Translations under genes and position numbers: made by a program | Source: Pseudoxanthomonas sp. 3HH-4 | GTDB taxonomy: Bacteria > Pseudomonadota > Gammaproteobacteria > Xanthomonadales > Xanthomonadaceae | Length of the DNA stretch: 64,000 nt | Assembly: GCF_006716465.1 (NCBI RefSeq) | Contig: NZ_VFPB01000001.1 | Coordinates: 1,212,983-1,276,982, forward strand | Direction of reading: 5' to 3' | Shown here: positions 41,535-51,091 of the stretch, in pieces | How the letters are laid out: every line of letters begins with the position of its first letter | Position numbering within the stretch: the stretch's first letter is position 1 | The notes under the pieces: model-generated | Seen by the model: the letters and a program-made list of their open reading frames with translations, nothing else | Told to the model about the DNA's origin: nothing | Database searches by the model: none

Positions 41535-43277
41535 GTGATCCAACGCCGTCTTTTCGCATTGCTGTTCGTCGTCGCCTTCGCGCCTGCCGCGTGGGCGGCC
41601 GATGCTTCCCGCACTTCCGCGCCGCATCCCCCGGGCGTGGCCATCGCCAGCGCGCACGCGCTTGCCACGCAGGCTGGTCTTGATGTCATCGCTCAGGGCG
41701 GCAACGCCTTCGACGCCGCCATCGCGGTCTCGTCGACGCTGTCCGTGGTCGAGCCGATCAGTTCCGGACTGGGCGGCGGCGGCTTCTTCCTGCTGCACGA
41801 TGGCAAGACCGGCAAGGACGTCTTCATCGATGCGCGCGAGACCGCACCCGCAGCGGCTACGCCGGACAAGTACCTGTTGCCGAATGGCGACTTCAACCGC
41901 GATCGCGCCGAGAACGGCCCGTGGGCCGCGGGCATTCCCGGCCTGCCTGCCGCCTTCGTCCACCTGGCGGCGAACTACGGCAAGCTGCCATTGAAGGCCT
42001 CGCTGGCGCCGGCCATCCGCACGGCGCGCGAGGGGTTTCCGGTCTATGCACGCATGGCGCGCGGCTACCAGGCCCGTCGTAACGTGATGGAGCGGTACAA
42101 AGGCACGCGCGCGGTATTCCTGGCCAGCGGTCAGCCGATCAAGGAAGGCGATCTCTTCAGGCAGCCCGACCTCGCACGCACGCTGGAGCGTCTCGCCGCG
42201 CAGGGCTTCGACGGTTTCTATCGCGGGGAGACCGCGAAGCTGCTGCTGGCCGGCGTGAAGGCCGAAGGTGGGGAGTGGACTGAGAAGGAACTGGCCGGCT
42301 ACACGGTACGCGAGCGGGAGCCGCTCACGTTCAAGTACAACGACTGGCAGGTGACGACCGCGCCGCCACCGTCGTCCGGCGGCGTGGCGCTGACGCAGAT
42401 GTTGCAGATCCTCGATGCGTACGACCTGTCGAAGCTGGACCAGGCGCAGCGCACGCACCTGATCGTCGAATCGATGCGCCGCGCGTTCCGCGATCGTACC
42501 TTCTATCTCGGCGATCCCGATTTCGTCGAGATCCCGATGAAGACGCTGACCAGCCCGTACTACGCGGCCGGCCTGCGCGCGACGATCAACCCGCAGAAAG
42601 CGACGCCCAGCGATCAGTTGTCGGGCCAGCAGACGCCGCTGGAAGACGAGGAAACCACGCATTTCTCCATCATCGATGCCGAAGGCAACCGCGTCGCCGG
42701 TACGCAGACCGTCAACCTGCTGTACGGCTCGGGCCTGATGCCGCCGGGCACGGGCGTGCTGCTGAACAATGAGATGGACGACTTCGCGCTGAAGCCCGGG
42801 ACGCCGAATGCGTTCGGTGTGATGGGCTACGACGCCAATGCGCCCAAGCCCGGCAAGCGCATGCTCAGTTCGATGACGCCGACCTTCCTGGAGTCGCCGG
42901 ACAAAGTCGCGGTGCTGGGCACGCCGGGGGGTAGCCGCATCATCACCATGGTGCTGCTGGGCATCCTGGGTTACGACGCCGGTCTGGATCCGCAGGCAGT
43001 TGCCGCCCTTCCACGCTTCCATCACCAGTGGATGCCGGATTTGATCGAGATGGAGACCGACGCATTGAGTCCCGCGTCGCAGCAGGCGCTGGAAGCGATG
43101 GGTCACAGGTTCAAGGTGCCAGGCAACAGTGCCCAGGGTGGCCGAGGCTCCAGCCATGTCTGGGGCAACCTGCAAACGGTGGAGTGGGACAAGGTGACCA
43201 ATACGCTGCACGGCGGCAGCGACCCGCGCAATCCGGTGGGCGCGGCGAAGGTGGTGGAATCCGCCGCGAAGCCCTGA
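41535..43277 (+). CDS. ggt: gamma-glutamyltransferase
   Basis: The 580 residues start at a GTG with AGGAG 5 nt upstream and have a signal peptide (ALLFVVAFAPAAWA). The substrate-binding NAFDAAIAVS and the autoprocessing site ETTHFSIID (new N-terminal catalytic Thr of the small subunit) are present, as are the GTQTVNLLYGSG and LNNEMDDF segments and a late GGSRI. It cleaves or transfers gamma-glutamyl groups from glutathione in the periplasm. An upstream open frame without signal is rejected. Confidence 0.96.
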   Translation: MIQRRLFALLFVVAFAPAAWAADASRTSAPHPPGVAIASAHALATQAGLDVIAQGGNAFDAAIAVSSTLSVVEPISSGLGGGGFFLLHDGKTGKDVFIDARETAPAAATPDKYLLPNGDFNRDRAENGPWAAGIPGLPAAFVHLAANYGKLPLKASLAPAIRTAREGFPVYARMARGYQARRNVMERYKGTRAVFLASGQPIKEGDLFRQPDLARTLERLAAQGFDGFYRGETAKLLLAGVKAEGGEWTEKELAGYTVREREPLTFKYNDWQVTTAPPPSSGGVALTQMLQILDAYDLSKLDQAQRTHLIVESMRRAFRDRTFYLGDPDFVEIPMKTLTSPYYAAGLRATINPQKATPSDQLSGQQTPLEDEETTHFSIIDAEGNRVAGTQTVNLLYGSGLMPPGTGVLLNNEMDDFALKPGTPNAFGVMGYDANAPKPGKRMLSSMTPTFLESPDKVAVLGTPGGSRIITMVLLGILGYDAGLDPQAVAALPRFHHQWMPDLIEMETDALSPASQQALEAMGHRFKVPGNSAQGGRGSSHVWGNLQTVEWDKVTNTLHGGSDPRNPVGAAKVVESAAKP

Positions 43278-43292
43278 AAGGGCTTGGCCCCT

Positions 43293-43426
43293 CTGTAGGA
43301 GCGACGTGAGTCGCGACCGCTACTTCGCGGCCCCGGCACCGGCGCGTCGGGCGACTGTCTGAACGGCACGCGCGACTCGTCACGTGTCTGCAGGCCGTGC
43401 AGTCGCGACTTGCGTCGCTCCTACAG
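43293..43426. repeat. REP-type inverted repeat with large loop
   Basis: Arms CTGTAGGAGCGACGTGAGTC (43293 on) and the complement ending 43426 flank about 85 bp with further partial arms (GCGCGACTCGTCACGTGTC). Confidence 0.8.
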
Positions 43427-43454
43427 GGAGCAAATCGGGGCGTAGAATCGCCCC

Positions 43455-44345
43455 ATGAAACTCTGGTCGCTGCTGGGCAATTCCCAGAAACTCGATGGGG
43501 GCGCGATGTTTGGCAACGCGCCGCGCGCCATGTGGGAGAAGTGGTCGCCGCCCGATGCGGAGAACCGCATCGAGCTGGCCTGCCGCGCGTTGCTGGTGCA
43601 GCCGCTCAGCGGCAGGACGGTGCTGTTCGAAACCGGCATCGGCGCATTCTTCGATCCCAAGATGCGTGCCCGCTTCGGTGTACAGGAAGAGCGCCACGTG
43701 TTGCTCGATTCGCTGCACGCGGCCGGCTTCTCGCACCAGGAGATCGACGTCGTGGTCCTCAGCCACCTGCATTTCGATCATGCCGGGGGCTTGCTGGCAT
43801 CTTGGCAGGAGGGCAAGGCGCCGGAACTGTTGTTCCCCAATGCGACCTACGTCGTCGGCGCCGATCATTGGCAGCGCGCGCTGAAACCGCATCCGCGTGA
43901 TCGCGCCAGTTTCATCCCGGAACTGCAGCCGTTGCTGGAAGCCAGTGGGCGGCTCGAACTCGTTTCCGGTGAACACTCGCAGGCACTGGGCCAGTCCGTG
44001 CGCTTCAGCTTCAGCGATGGCCATACGCCGGGTCTGATGCTGGCCGAAATCGTTGGGCCCGAACGCGTCGACGGCCAGCCGCATGGCGGCGTGGTGTTCT
44101 GCGCCGACCTGATCCCGGGCCGTTCGTGGGTTCATGTGCCCATCACCATGGGCTACGACCGCAACGCCGAACTGCTGATCGACGAGAAGCGCGCGTTCCT
44201 GGAAGACAAGCTGGCGCGCAACGTCCACCTGTTCTTCACCCACGATCCCGGCTGCGCGCTGGCGCAGGTCACGCGCGACGAGAAGGGCAAGTTTGGCGTC
44301 GCCCACGAGGCCGCTGAGCTGCACGCGCGTACGCTGGCGGCGTGA
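43455..44345 (+). CDS. metallo-beta-lactamase-fold hydrolase
   Basis: The 296 residues have the MBL metal motif HLHFDHAGG, an early ETGIG loop, and later His/Asp ligands ([21 protein letters not shown]). No signal peptide, so cytosolic. The family includes lactonases and other hydrolases; the specific reaction cannot be assigned. The gene is flanked by REP elements on both sides and has no obvious operon partner. Confidence 0.9.
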   Translation: MKLWSLLGNSQKLDGGAMFGNAPRAMWEKWSPPDAENRIELACRALLVQPLSGRTVLFETGIGAFFDPKMRARFGVQEERHVLLDSLHAAGFSHQEIDVVVLSHLHFDHAGGLLASWQEGKAPELLFPNATYVVGADHWQRALKPHPRDRASFIPELQPLLEASGRLELVSGEHSQALGQSVRFSFSDGHTPGLMLAEIVGPERVDGQPHGGVVFCADLIPGRSWVHVPITMGYDRNAELLIDEKRAFLEDKLARNVHLFFTHDPGCALAQVTRDEKGKFGVAHEAAELHARTLAA

Positions 44346-44357
44346 AGCGGCAGGAAA

Positions 44358-44416
44358 GTGGGAGCGACGTCAGTCGCGACGCGGTGGCTTGCCGTCGCGA
44401 CTGACGTCGCTCCCAC
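44358..44416. repeat. REP-type inverted repeat, perfect arms
   Basis: Arms 44358-44380 and 44394-44416 are perfect complements (GTGGGAGCGACGTCAGTCGC family). It lies between convergent genes. Confidence 0.9.
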
Positions 44417-44430
44417 ACCAGCAGAGGGCT

Positions 44431-45063
44431 TCAACCGATCCGCGTACCGAAGATGCGGTCACCTGCGTCGCCCAAGCCCGGCAGGATGTAGCCCTTGTCG
44501 TTGAGGCGTTCGTCGATGGCCGCAGTGTAGACCTCGACATCGGGATGCACGGCTTCCAGCGCCTTCAGGCCCTCCGGTGCGGCGACCAGGAAGATGCCCT
44601 TGATCCGCTTCGCGCCGGCGCGCTTGAGCATGTCGATGGTAGCGATGAGGGTGCCGCCGGTGGCCAGCATGGGGTCCAGGATCAGCGCATCGCGTTCCTC
44701 CAGGCGTCCGGTAAGCTTTTCGAAGTACGGAACCGGCTGCAGCGTCTCCTCGTCGCGCTGCAGGCCGACCACGCTGACGCGCGCGGCGGGGATCAGCGCC
44801 AGTACGCCGGGCAGCATGCCCAGGCCGGCGCGCAGGATCGGCACCAGGGTGATCTTGGCGCCGGCGATCTTCTTCACCTGCACCGGGCCTGCCCAGCCCG
44901 CCATGGTCTCGGTGGTCAATTCCAGATCGGCCGTCGCCTCGTAGGCCAGCAGCGTACCCAGTTCGGTCACCAGCTCGCGGAAATCCTTGGTGTTGAGACC
45001 GGTGTTACGCAGCAGGCCGATCTTGTGCTGGACGAGGGGGTGGCGGACTTCGACGGTCTTCAT
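44431..45063 (-). CDS. upp: uracil phosphoribosyltransferase
   Basis: The 210 residues begin [19 protein letters not shown]. The PRPP-binding loop is [14 protein letters not shown] and the C-terminal uracil-binding [10 protein letters not shown] is present. It salvages uracil to UMP. It is full length. It lies behind the terminator of the TonB receptor gene, so it has its own promoter. Confidence 0.97.
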   Translation of the reverse strand: MKTVEVRHPLVQHKIGLLRNTGLNTKDFRELVTELGTLLAYEATADLELTTETMAGWAGPVQVKKIAGAKITLVPILRAGLGMLPGVLALIPAARVSVVGLQRDEETLQPVPYFEKLTGRLEERDALILDPMLATGGTLIATIDMLKRAGAKRIKGIFLVAAPEGLKALEAVHPDVEVYTAAIDERLNDKGYILPGLGDAGDRIFGTRIG

Positions 45064-45119
45064 GGCGGGGCAGGGCAGCAGGAGATGCGGGAAGTCTGCA
45101 TCAAACCCGGTGCTCCCAC

Positions 45120-45155
45120 AAAGCAGAAAGCCGGCATGCGCCGGCTTTCTGCTTT
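45120..45155 (-). terminator. terminator of the phosphate-locus TonB receptor
   Basis: AAAGCAGAAAGCCGGC pairs perfectly with GCCGGCTTTCTGCTTT around a 4-nt loop, 20 bases after the stop. Confidence 0.85.
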
Positions 45156-45175
45156 GAGCGTGGCGGTGCCGCCGG

Positions 45176-47551
45176 TCAGAACGCCCAGCGCATGACCAAC
45201 TGGTAGCTGGGGCCGGCCTCTTCGGTCTCCAGTTCGTACTCGTCGTAGTCGCGGTCGATCTGGTCCTGCAGGGTGTCGAACTTGTCGAAGAACTCGTCCT
45301 TGCTGGCATCCAGCAGGTTGTTGGCGCTCAGGCGCACCGACACGTTCGTGCCGAAGCGCTTCTCGACGAAGACGTCCAGTTCGCCGCCGTAGCGGATGAT
45401 GGCTTCCTCGCCCAGCACGCGCGCGTAGGCATCGCCCTGCTTGCGGTAAGTTGCGCCGAAGCTTGCGCCCCAGGTCGGGATGTCGTGGATGAAACCGATG
45501 TTGTAGACCGACTTGGCCTGGTCGTTGAAGCGGCGTTCGCCCAGGAAGTCATCGACCTTGGACTTCACCCATGAGTAGTTGGCGAAGATGCCGGTGTTCT
45601 CCAGGCCGATGGCGGAGAGCGGCGTGGACACGTCGAACTCGAAGCCGTAGACCTTGCCGTCGCCGACATTGGACGAGGTGTAGAGCCAGCTCGACGCCGG
45701 TTCCTGCGCCATTGCGTCGGCCAGGTCGACAGCGTCGCCGTCCTCGATCATCTCTTCCCAGGTGTCCTGCATCTCTTCGCTGGGCTCGCCGGTGTTGACG
45801 ACTTCGATGAGGTCCTTGACGTCGCGATAGAAGAAATTCAGGCCGACGACGCCCTTGCGGCCAAGGCGGTGTTCGAAACCGAGGTCCAGGCCGTTCGCGG
45901 TCTCCGGATCCAGCTCAGGGTTGCCGATGTAGTCGTTGTCGCCGAACTCGCCGTCCAGCAGGGCCGGCAGCAGCTCGTTGAAGTTCGGACGCTTGATGGT
46001 CCTGGCCAGCGACAGGCTGACGCGGTCCGCCTCGCCCAGATTCCAGCGCAGGTTCACCGACGGCAGCAGCTCGTTGTAATCCTTGCTGACGCGACCTTCG
46101 CTCTCTTCGTCCTCGAGGTACTCCACTTCTGACTTGGTAGTCTCGTAACGCAGGCCGGCCTCCCACGAGAAAGCGTCGCCCTTGCCGCTGAGCATGATGT
46201 ACGGATCCAGCCGCTTTTCTTCGATCACCGAGGCCACGCTGCCATCCAGCTCGTAATCGGCCAGGGACGCCGGTGTCTCGTCTTCCTCTTCGGCTTCCCA
46301 CTCGTAGCTCACGAGCAGGCCTTCCCGCTTCTTGGTGCGATAGTCCACGCCGAACTCCAGTTCGGCGTTGCCTACCGGCCGGGCATGCGTCAGTCGGAAG
46401 CCGGTTTCGGCATCCTTGGCGGTCACGGATTCGGCTTCGTAGACGGTTTCGTCCCACTCCGCGTCCGCCGGGATGCTCCAGGTATCGTCCCAGTTCTCCG
46501 CGCCGCTCACGTAGACGTGTTCGCCTTCGGTGGTCGCCTGCGAATTCTCGAAACGGGCGTAGTCGACGCTCACGGCGGTGGTGCCGCCGGCCATGTCGAA
46601 CCTGTACTCGGCACCGATGCCGTAGTTCTTCTGGTCGTACGGGTCACGGCCGGGTACACGCAGGTTGATGGTCTCGTCGTCGTCCAGTTCTTCTTCGAAC
46701 GACACTTCGGTGACGTCGCGATCGGTCTTGACGTAGAAGCCGTCGATGCTGAAACGGCCGGTGTCGCCCACGTCCGCAGTGTAGGACAGGTTGGCCGAAT
46801 AGTCGCGGCCGTCCTTCACTTCGGTCTGGTCTTCCCAGCTGACTTTCTCTTCCTGGGTGTTGTCGGTGAAGCGGTCGGAGCGCTTGGTCTTGGCGCGGTA
46901 CCGATCCTGCACGTTGATGCCGGCCAACAGGCGGCCCCCGAGCGCCTCGAACGACGTCACGGCGCCGAAAGTCGGGTTGACCTCGCCATCATCCCAGCGA
47001 TTCACGCCGACGCGGATGTAGCTGCCGGTGAATTCGTACGCGTCGCGCAGCACGATGTTGATCGCGCCGGCCATCGCATCGCCGCTGCGGTTGGCGCTGG
47101 CGCTGCGCTTGATCTCGATGTGGTCCACCATCTCCGCGGGGATGCGGTCGACATAGAACGAACGGTCGTCGCCGGCACCCGGCACCTTCTTGCCGTTGAT
47201 CAGCACCTGCGTGTAGCCGCCGCCCAGGCCGCGCAGCTGCACGCCGTCGTATTCCATGATGTCCGAGCCGACGAAGCCCACGCCCGGCACGCGCTTGAGC
47301 ATGTCGCCCACGGTGTTGGGCTCGAAGCGCTGGAAGTACTCCAGGTCGTAGACCAGGGTCGGCGCGATGTCGTCGGTGCGGTCGCGGTAAGCGATCTCGC
47401 CTTGCACCACCACGGTGTCAAGTTGTTTGGGATCACCCGCGGCACCGGCGTCCGGCGCCTGGTTCTGGGCGGTGGCGGCGAAGCTGGCCGGCAGCAGTGC
47501 AGCGCAGAACAGCACCTGCGAGAGCGAGGCGGCCAAGGCATTGCGTTTCAT
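45176..47551 (-). CDS. TonB-dependent receptor (probable organophosphate/phytate uptake)
   Basis: The 791 residues start [13 protein letters not shown] with a signal peptide ending FAATAQN. A TonB box-like LDTVVVQGE, the plug domain ([53 protein letters not shown]) and a barrel ending MRWAF follow; it is rich in acidic residues. It is divergent from the phytase gene, and both are preceded by PhoB-box-like sites. Import of phytate breakdown products or another phosphorylated ligand is inferred from context. Confidence 0.93.
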   Translation of the reverse strand: MKRNALAASLSQVLFCAALLPASFAATAQNQAPDAGAAGDPKQLDTVVVQGEIAYRDRTDDIAPTLVYDLEYFQRFEPNTVGDMLKRVPGVGFVGSDIMEYDGVQLRGLGGGYTQVLINGKKVPGAGDDRSFYVDRIPAEMVDHIEIKRSASANRSGDAMAGAINIVLRDAYEFTGSYIRVGVNRWDDGEVNPTFGAVTSFEALGGRLLAGINVQDRYRAKTKRSDRFTDNTQEEKVSWEDQTEVKDGRDYSANLSYTADVGDTGRFSIDGFYVKTDRDVTEVSFEEELDDDETINLRVPGRDPYDQKNYGIGAEYRFDMAGGTTAVSVDYARFENSQATTEGEHVYVSGAENWDDTWSIPADAEWDETVYEAESVTAKDAETGFRLTHARPVGNAELEFGVDYRTKKREGLLVSYEWEAEEEDETPASLADYELDGSVASVIEEKRLDPYIMLSGKGDAFSWEAGLRYETTKSEVEYLEDEESEGRVSKDYNELLPSVNLRWNLGEADRVSLSLARTIKRPNFNELLPALLDGEFGDNDYIGNPELDPETANGLDLGFEHRLGRKGVVGLNFFYRDVKDLIEVVNTGEPSEEMQDTWEEMIEDGDAVDLADAMAQEPASSWLYTSSNVGDGKVYGFEFDVSTPLSAIGLENTGIFANYSWVKSKVDDFLGERRFNDQAKSVYNIGFIHDIPTWGASFGATYRKQGDAYARVLGEEAIIRYGGELDVFVEKRFGTNVSVRLSANNLLDASKDEFFDKFDTLQDQIDRDYDEYELETEEAGPSYQLVMRWAF

Positions 47552-47585
47552 CGTGTGTCGTCCCCGTGACGAAAGTAAACGGCAC

Positions 47586-47619
47586 TTTGTAAGCACGTCA
47601 CATGGCGGCAACATGACAG
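47586..47619 (-). promoter_or_regulatory. PhoB-box-like promoter of the TonB receptor
   Basis: Read leftward: CTGTCAT, 4 nt, CCGCCAT (5/7 match), 10 nt, then TACAAA as -10. A further perfect CTGTCAT lies exactly 22 bp upstream (47635-47641). The spacings equal those of E. coli Pho boxes. Confidence 0.6.
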
Positions 47620-47659
47620 GCAGGTTCCCGCCGCATGACAGGTATCCGCGTGTCGTACG

Positions 47660-47693
47660 CTGACACGAAAGCGTCACGAAGCCTGCGTAGAAC
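47660..47693 (+). promoter_or_regulatory. PhoB-box-like promoter of the phytase operon
   Basis: Read rightward: CTGACAC (5/7), 4 nt, GCGTCAC (5/7), 10 nt, then TAGAAC as -10, giving a leader of about 20 nt before the ATG at 47721. Confidence 0.5.
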
Positions 47694-47720
47694 ATGACCG
47701 TTTGTTGACGCCGTCATGTC

Positions 47721-48884
47721 ATGGGGAAACCAGTGAAACCACGCCTTGCCTTGCTTGCAGTCCCGCTCCTGATCGCCGCATGCGGTGGGAAACCCGCCCC
47801 GCCGGCCGCACCTGTGGCGGAAACCGGTGCGCAGGTACGCGAGAAGGAGCCCGACGAGAACGTCGAGAAGGATCCCCTGCTGAGTGAAGCGAAGATCGCG
47901 CACGTCGTGGTGCCGGAAGCTTTCATCACACCGGCGACGCCCGCGGAGAATGTCGATTCGCCCGCAAGCTGGCGCGCGGCCGACGGCACGCGCTGGCTGA
48001 TCGCCACCGCCAAGGACACGCACCGCCTGGTTGTCTACGACGGCGGCACCGGCAAGCAACTGCGCACGGTCTCGGGTCCGGGCAGCGAGCTGGGCCAGAT
48101 GCAGCGGCCGAACGGGATCACGGTGATCGACGACCTGGTGCTGGTGGTCGAGCGAGACAACCGGCGCGTGCAGGTGTTCCAGTTGCCCGACTTCAAGCCG
48201 CTGATCGTGTTCGGCGCGGACGATCTGAAGCAGCCGTACGGCTTGTGGGTGCGCCCGCAGAAGGACGCGTACGAGATCATCGTCAGCGACAATTACATGT
48301 CGCCGCAGAACGAAGACGTCCCACCGCCGCTGGCCGAGCTGGGCCAGCGCTTCAAGCGCTACCACCTGCAGCGCGCCGAGGGCGGCTGGAAGGCGAATCT
48401 GGCCGGCACGTTCGGCGATACCGGCGAGGCGGGCGCGATCCGCATTGCGGAGTCCGTGTTCGGCGACGCGGCGAACGACCGCCTGCTGCTGGCCGAAGAG
48501 GACGTGGCCGTGGGCACGCGTCTGCGCGAATACGCCCTGGATGGCACCTATCGCGGCCGCGACATCGGCGCGGACCTGTTCAATGCGCAGGCCGAGGGCA
48601 TGGCGCTGGCGCAGTGCGCGGGCGGTACCGGTTACTGGATCGCGACCGACCAGTTCAAGGACCGCAGCGTGTTCCATGTCTTCGATCGCATCACGCTGAC
48701 GTACAAGGGTGCATTCGCCGGCAACAGGACCGCGAATACCGACGGCGTGTGGCTGGACCAGAGCGCGGACGCGCGCTTCCCGCAGGGTGCTTTCTATGCG
48801 GTGGATGACGACCAGGCCGTGGCCGCGTTCGACTGGCGCGATATCGCCAAGGCGCTGTCGTTGCCGGAGTGTCGAGCCGAATGA
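47721..48884 (+). CDS. beta-propeller phytase-like lipoprotein
   Basis: The 387 residues carry a lipobox (LLAVPLLIAAC, Cys21). The BPP phytase pattern is recognisable: LIATAKDTHRLVVYD, RPNGITVIDDLVLVVERDNRRVQVF, GLWV, LLLAEEDVAVGTRLREY, EGMALAQC and DGVWLDQS. Such enzymes are calcium-dependent 3-phytases that release phosphate from inositol hexaphosphate. Four of its bases overlap the next gene (ATGA). It should be anchored to the outer membrane next to the TonB receptor. Confidence 0.88.
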   Translation: MGKPVKPRLALLAVPLLIAACGGKPAPPAAPVAETGAQVREKEPDENVEKDPLLSEAKIAHVVVPEAFITPATPAENVDSPASWRAADGTRWLIATAKDTHRLVVYDGGTGKQLRTVSGPGSELGQMQRPNGITVIDDLVLVVERDNRRVQVFQLPDFKPLIVFGADDLKQPYGLWVRPQKDAYEIIVSDNYMSPQNEDVPPPLAELGQRFKRYHLQRAEGGWKANLAGTFGDTGEAGAIRIAESVFGDAANDRLLLAEEDVAVGTRLREYALDGTYRGRDIGADLFNAQAEGMALAQCAGGTGYWIATDQFKDRSVFHVFDRITLTYKGAFAGNRTANTDGVWLDQSADARFPQGAFYAVDDDQAVAAFDWRDIAKALSLPECRAE

Positions 48885-50269
48885 AGCGTGCAGCGGATGC
48901 GGGAATGAAGTGGGTGCTGGCCCTGCTGTTGCTGGGGACTTGTGCGACGACGCTCGCGCAGGAAGCGACGACGCGCCAGCCCGAACCGAACACGCGGGTG
49001 CCGAAAGGCGTCGCGCGCTACGCACCGAGCGGCTTTCCGGACCGGATCGTGGCCTCGCCGGCGCAGGACGCCGCCAACGGTTTTTCGGTCGCGTGGCGCA
49101 CGGATGCGAGGGTCCACGCGCCTTCGCTCGAGATCGTCGTCGCGGGTGACTCGCCCGACATGGGCGAGCCGCGTCGCGTCAAGGCGATCAGCACCCCGCT
49201 GAAGACCGAGAACGGCGAAGCCCACCACCACCGAGCGGATATCGACGGCCTGCAACCGGACACGCTGTACGCCTGGCGCGTGCAGGGCGACCGCACCTGG
49301 AGCGCTTGGCACCACACCCGAACGGCGGCCGCGGCAAGTGCGCCGCTGGCGCTGCTGTACTTCGGCGACACCCAGAACAAGAACGTCAGCCTGACCACGC
49401 GCGTCGTGCGCGAAGCGATGCGGGCCGCGCCGGATGCGCGTCTGGCGTTGTTCGCCGGCGACCTGGTCAGCGGTGGCGATGGCGAAGACGACAACGAGTG
49501 GGGCGAGTGGTTCGAAGCGAATGAAGTGCTGCCGACCTCGCTGGTGGTCGCGCCGGCACCTGGCAACCACGAATATTTCGAGGAGTTCGAGGACACGCCG
49601 CAGGAACGCCGCGTGCTCGGCGCACACTGGCCGGTGACGTTCGCGCTGCCCGGCAACGGCGTGGCGCAGGCGAAGCGCACGACGTACTGGTTCGACTATC
49701 AGGACGTGCGCGTGGTGGTGATCGACGGTACGTCCGCGCTCGACCTGGGTACGGCAAAGGCGCAGGCGACATGGCTGGATGGCGTCCTTGCCAACAATCC
49801 GAAGCGTTGGAGCATCGTGCTGACCCATCAGCCGTTCTTTTCTCCGCGCGAGGGACGCGACAACGTGCTGTTGCGGCGGCAGCTGTTGCCGGTGATCCGC
49901 AAACGCAAGGTCGACCTGGTGCTGCAGGGGCACGACCATGTCTACGGTCGCCTGAAGAACGAAGCGCCGACGCCGGTGTTCGTCGTGTCCGTCACCGGTG
50001 CCAAGCAGTACCGGCTCTCCGACGAGGCGCGCAAGACGATGCGTCCGGTCGCGGAAGATACCCAGCTGTTCCAGGTGCTGCGCTTCGACGGTCCGCGCCT
50101 GCGCTACGAAGCACGCACGGCGACCGGTCGTCTCTACGATGCATTCGACCTCGTCGATGGCGGTGTGGCAGGCAAGCAACTCGTCGAGGATGCGGAGGGC
50201 CGCATCGAAGAGCGCACCTGCACCCGCGCCGAAACCCTGAAAGGACGCGCCGACCGGTGCTGGGAATAG
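48881..50269 (+). CDS. purple acid phosphatase-like metallophosphoesterase, exported
   Basis: The 462 residues have a signal peptide (WVLALLLLGTCATTLA), an N-terminal fibronectin-like PAP domain (about 50-150) and a calcineurin-like domain with all metal motifs: YFGDTQ, FAGDLVSGGD, PGNHEY, LTHQPFF and GHDHVYGR. It hydrolyses phosphomonoesters in the periplasm. The ATG overlaps the phytase stop, so the two are translationally coupled and probably act in sequence on phytate. Confidence 0.93.
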   Translation: MKRAADAGMKWVLALLLLGTCATTLAQEATTRQPEPNTRVPKGVARYAPSGFPDRIVASPAQDAANGFSVAWRTDARVHAPSLEIVVAGDSPDMGEPRRVKAISTPLKTENGEAHHHRADIDGLQPDTLYAWRVQGDRTWSAWHHTRTAAAASAPLALLYFGDTQNKNVSLTTRVVREAMRAAPDARLALFAGDLVSGGDGEDDNEWGEWFEANEVLPTSLVVAPAPGNHEYFEEFEDTPQERRVLGAHWPVTFALPGNGVAQAKRTTYWFDYQDVRVVVIDGTSALDLGTAKAQATWLDGVLANNPKRWSIVLTHQPFFSPREGRDNVLLRRQLLPVIRKRKVDLVLQGHDHVYGRLKNEAPTPVFVVSVTGAKQYRLSDEARKTMRPVAEDTQLFQVLRFDGPRLRYEARTATGRLYDAFDLVDGGVAGKQLVEDAEGRIEERTCTRAETLKGRADRCWE

Positions 50270-50277
50270 TCCGGTTC

Positions 50278-50377
50278 CTGTAGGAAGGGCTGACCAGCCG
50301 TTCGGTTGTTGAAAGCCAGCCCCGACTGCCGAGTTTTCCCCAACCTATTCTGTCGGGGCTGAAGCCCCTCCTACATG
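50278..50377. repeat. inverted repeat (CTGTAGGA...GGGGCTGAAGCCCCTCCTACA type)
   Basis: Outer arms TGTAGGAAGGGCT and AGCCCCTCCTACA enclose inner arms AGCCCCGAC and GTCGGGGCT. It lies between the phosphatase and pyrophosphatase genes. Confidence 0.7.
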
Positions 50378-50386
50378 AGGTCTTCC

Positions 50387-50989
50387 ATGCGCTTCGTCTG
50401 CCTGATGGTCCTGCTTGTCTTCTGCGCGGGGAACGCCCTCGCCCGCGAAGCACACATCCGCCACCCTTTCCTCGCCCAGCAGCCCAAGGCCGTGCCGGAG
50501 GAAGTGTTGCTGGCCGTGGAGATTCCCGCGGGCAGCTTCACCAAGTACGAGATCAACGACGAAGGGCTGGTCTTCGTCGATCGGTTCCAGTCGATGCCCG
50601 TGGCGTATCCCGCCAACTACGGTTCGATGCCGCGCACGCTGGCCGGCGACGGCGATCCACTGGACGCGCTGGTGCTGACGCGCGAGCCGCTGCATCCCGG
50701 CGTGCTGGTGAAGTTCCGGCCGATCGGCGTGCTGCGCATGCTCGATGACGGCAAGCACGACGAGAAGATCATCGGCGTGCCGACCGACAAGGTCGATCCG
50801 ACCTACGCGGGCATCCGCGACCTGGCCGACCTGCCGCAGATCGAACGGGATCGCATGGAGGCGTTCTTCCGGGTCTACAAAGACCTGCCGAAGGGTCGCA
50901 ATCCGGTGCAGCTCAACGGCTACGGCGATGCGAAGGAAGCGAAGGCGCTGATCCGCGAATCGCTGGAGCGCTTCACCGCACAACCGTAG
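50387..50989 (+). CDS. ppa: inorganic pyrophosphatase (family I), exported form
   Basis: The 200 residues contain the soluble PPase signature GDGDPLDALVL and the other metal site residues (KYEIN, YPANYG, DKVDP). Unusually, the N-terminus is a Sec signal (FVCLMVLLVFCAGNALA), so the enzyme should act outside the cytosol. The ATG at 50387 has GAGG 6 nt before it; one at 50375 would add 4 residues. Position after the phytase and phosphatase genes suggests release of phosphate from pyrophosphate in the periplasm. Confidence 0.9.
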   Translation: MRFVCLMVLLVFCAGNALAREAHIRHPFLAQQPKAVPEEVLLAVEIPAGSFTKYEINDEGLVFVDRFQSMPVAYPANYGSMPRTLAGDGDPLDALVLTREPLHPGVLVKFRPIGVLRMLDDGKHDEKIIGVPTDKVDPTYAGIRDLADLPQIERDRMEAFFRVYKDLPKGRNPVQLNGYGDAKEAKALIRESLERFTAQP

Positions 50990-51041
50990 GGTGGGCCTTG
51001 GCCCACCGGCCGGATCCAGACGGCGGGCCAAGGCCCGCCCT
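50988..51041. repeat. pair of GGTGGGCCTTGGCCCACC-type palindromes
   Basis: Palindrome one at 50990-51007 and palindrome two at 51022-51039 (GGCGGGCCAAGGCCCGCC) are arranged as inverted copies. Confidence 0.75.
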
Positions 51042-51043
51042 GC

Positions 51044-51072
51044 AAAAAAGGCGAGCCGAAGCTCGCCTTTTT
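51044..51072. terminator. bidirectional terminator between ppa and the aminotransferase gene
   Basis: AAAAAAGGCGAGC and GCTCGCCTTTTTC pair around CGAA. The two genes converge here. Confidence 0.88.
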
Positions 51073-51091
51073 CGTGAAGCGTCCGCGGAGA

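Noticed and set aside
41265-43211. Long minus-strand open frame over gamma-glutamyltransferase
   Set aside because: The plus strand carries signal peptide, catalytic Thr and full domain order; the antisense frame has no recognisable fold.
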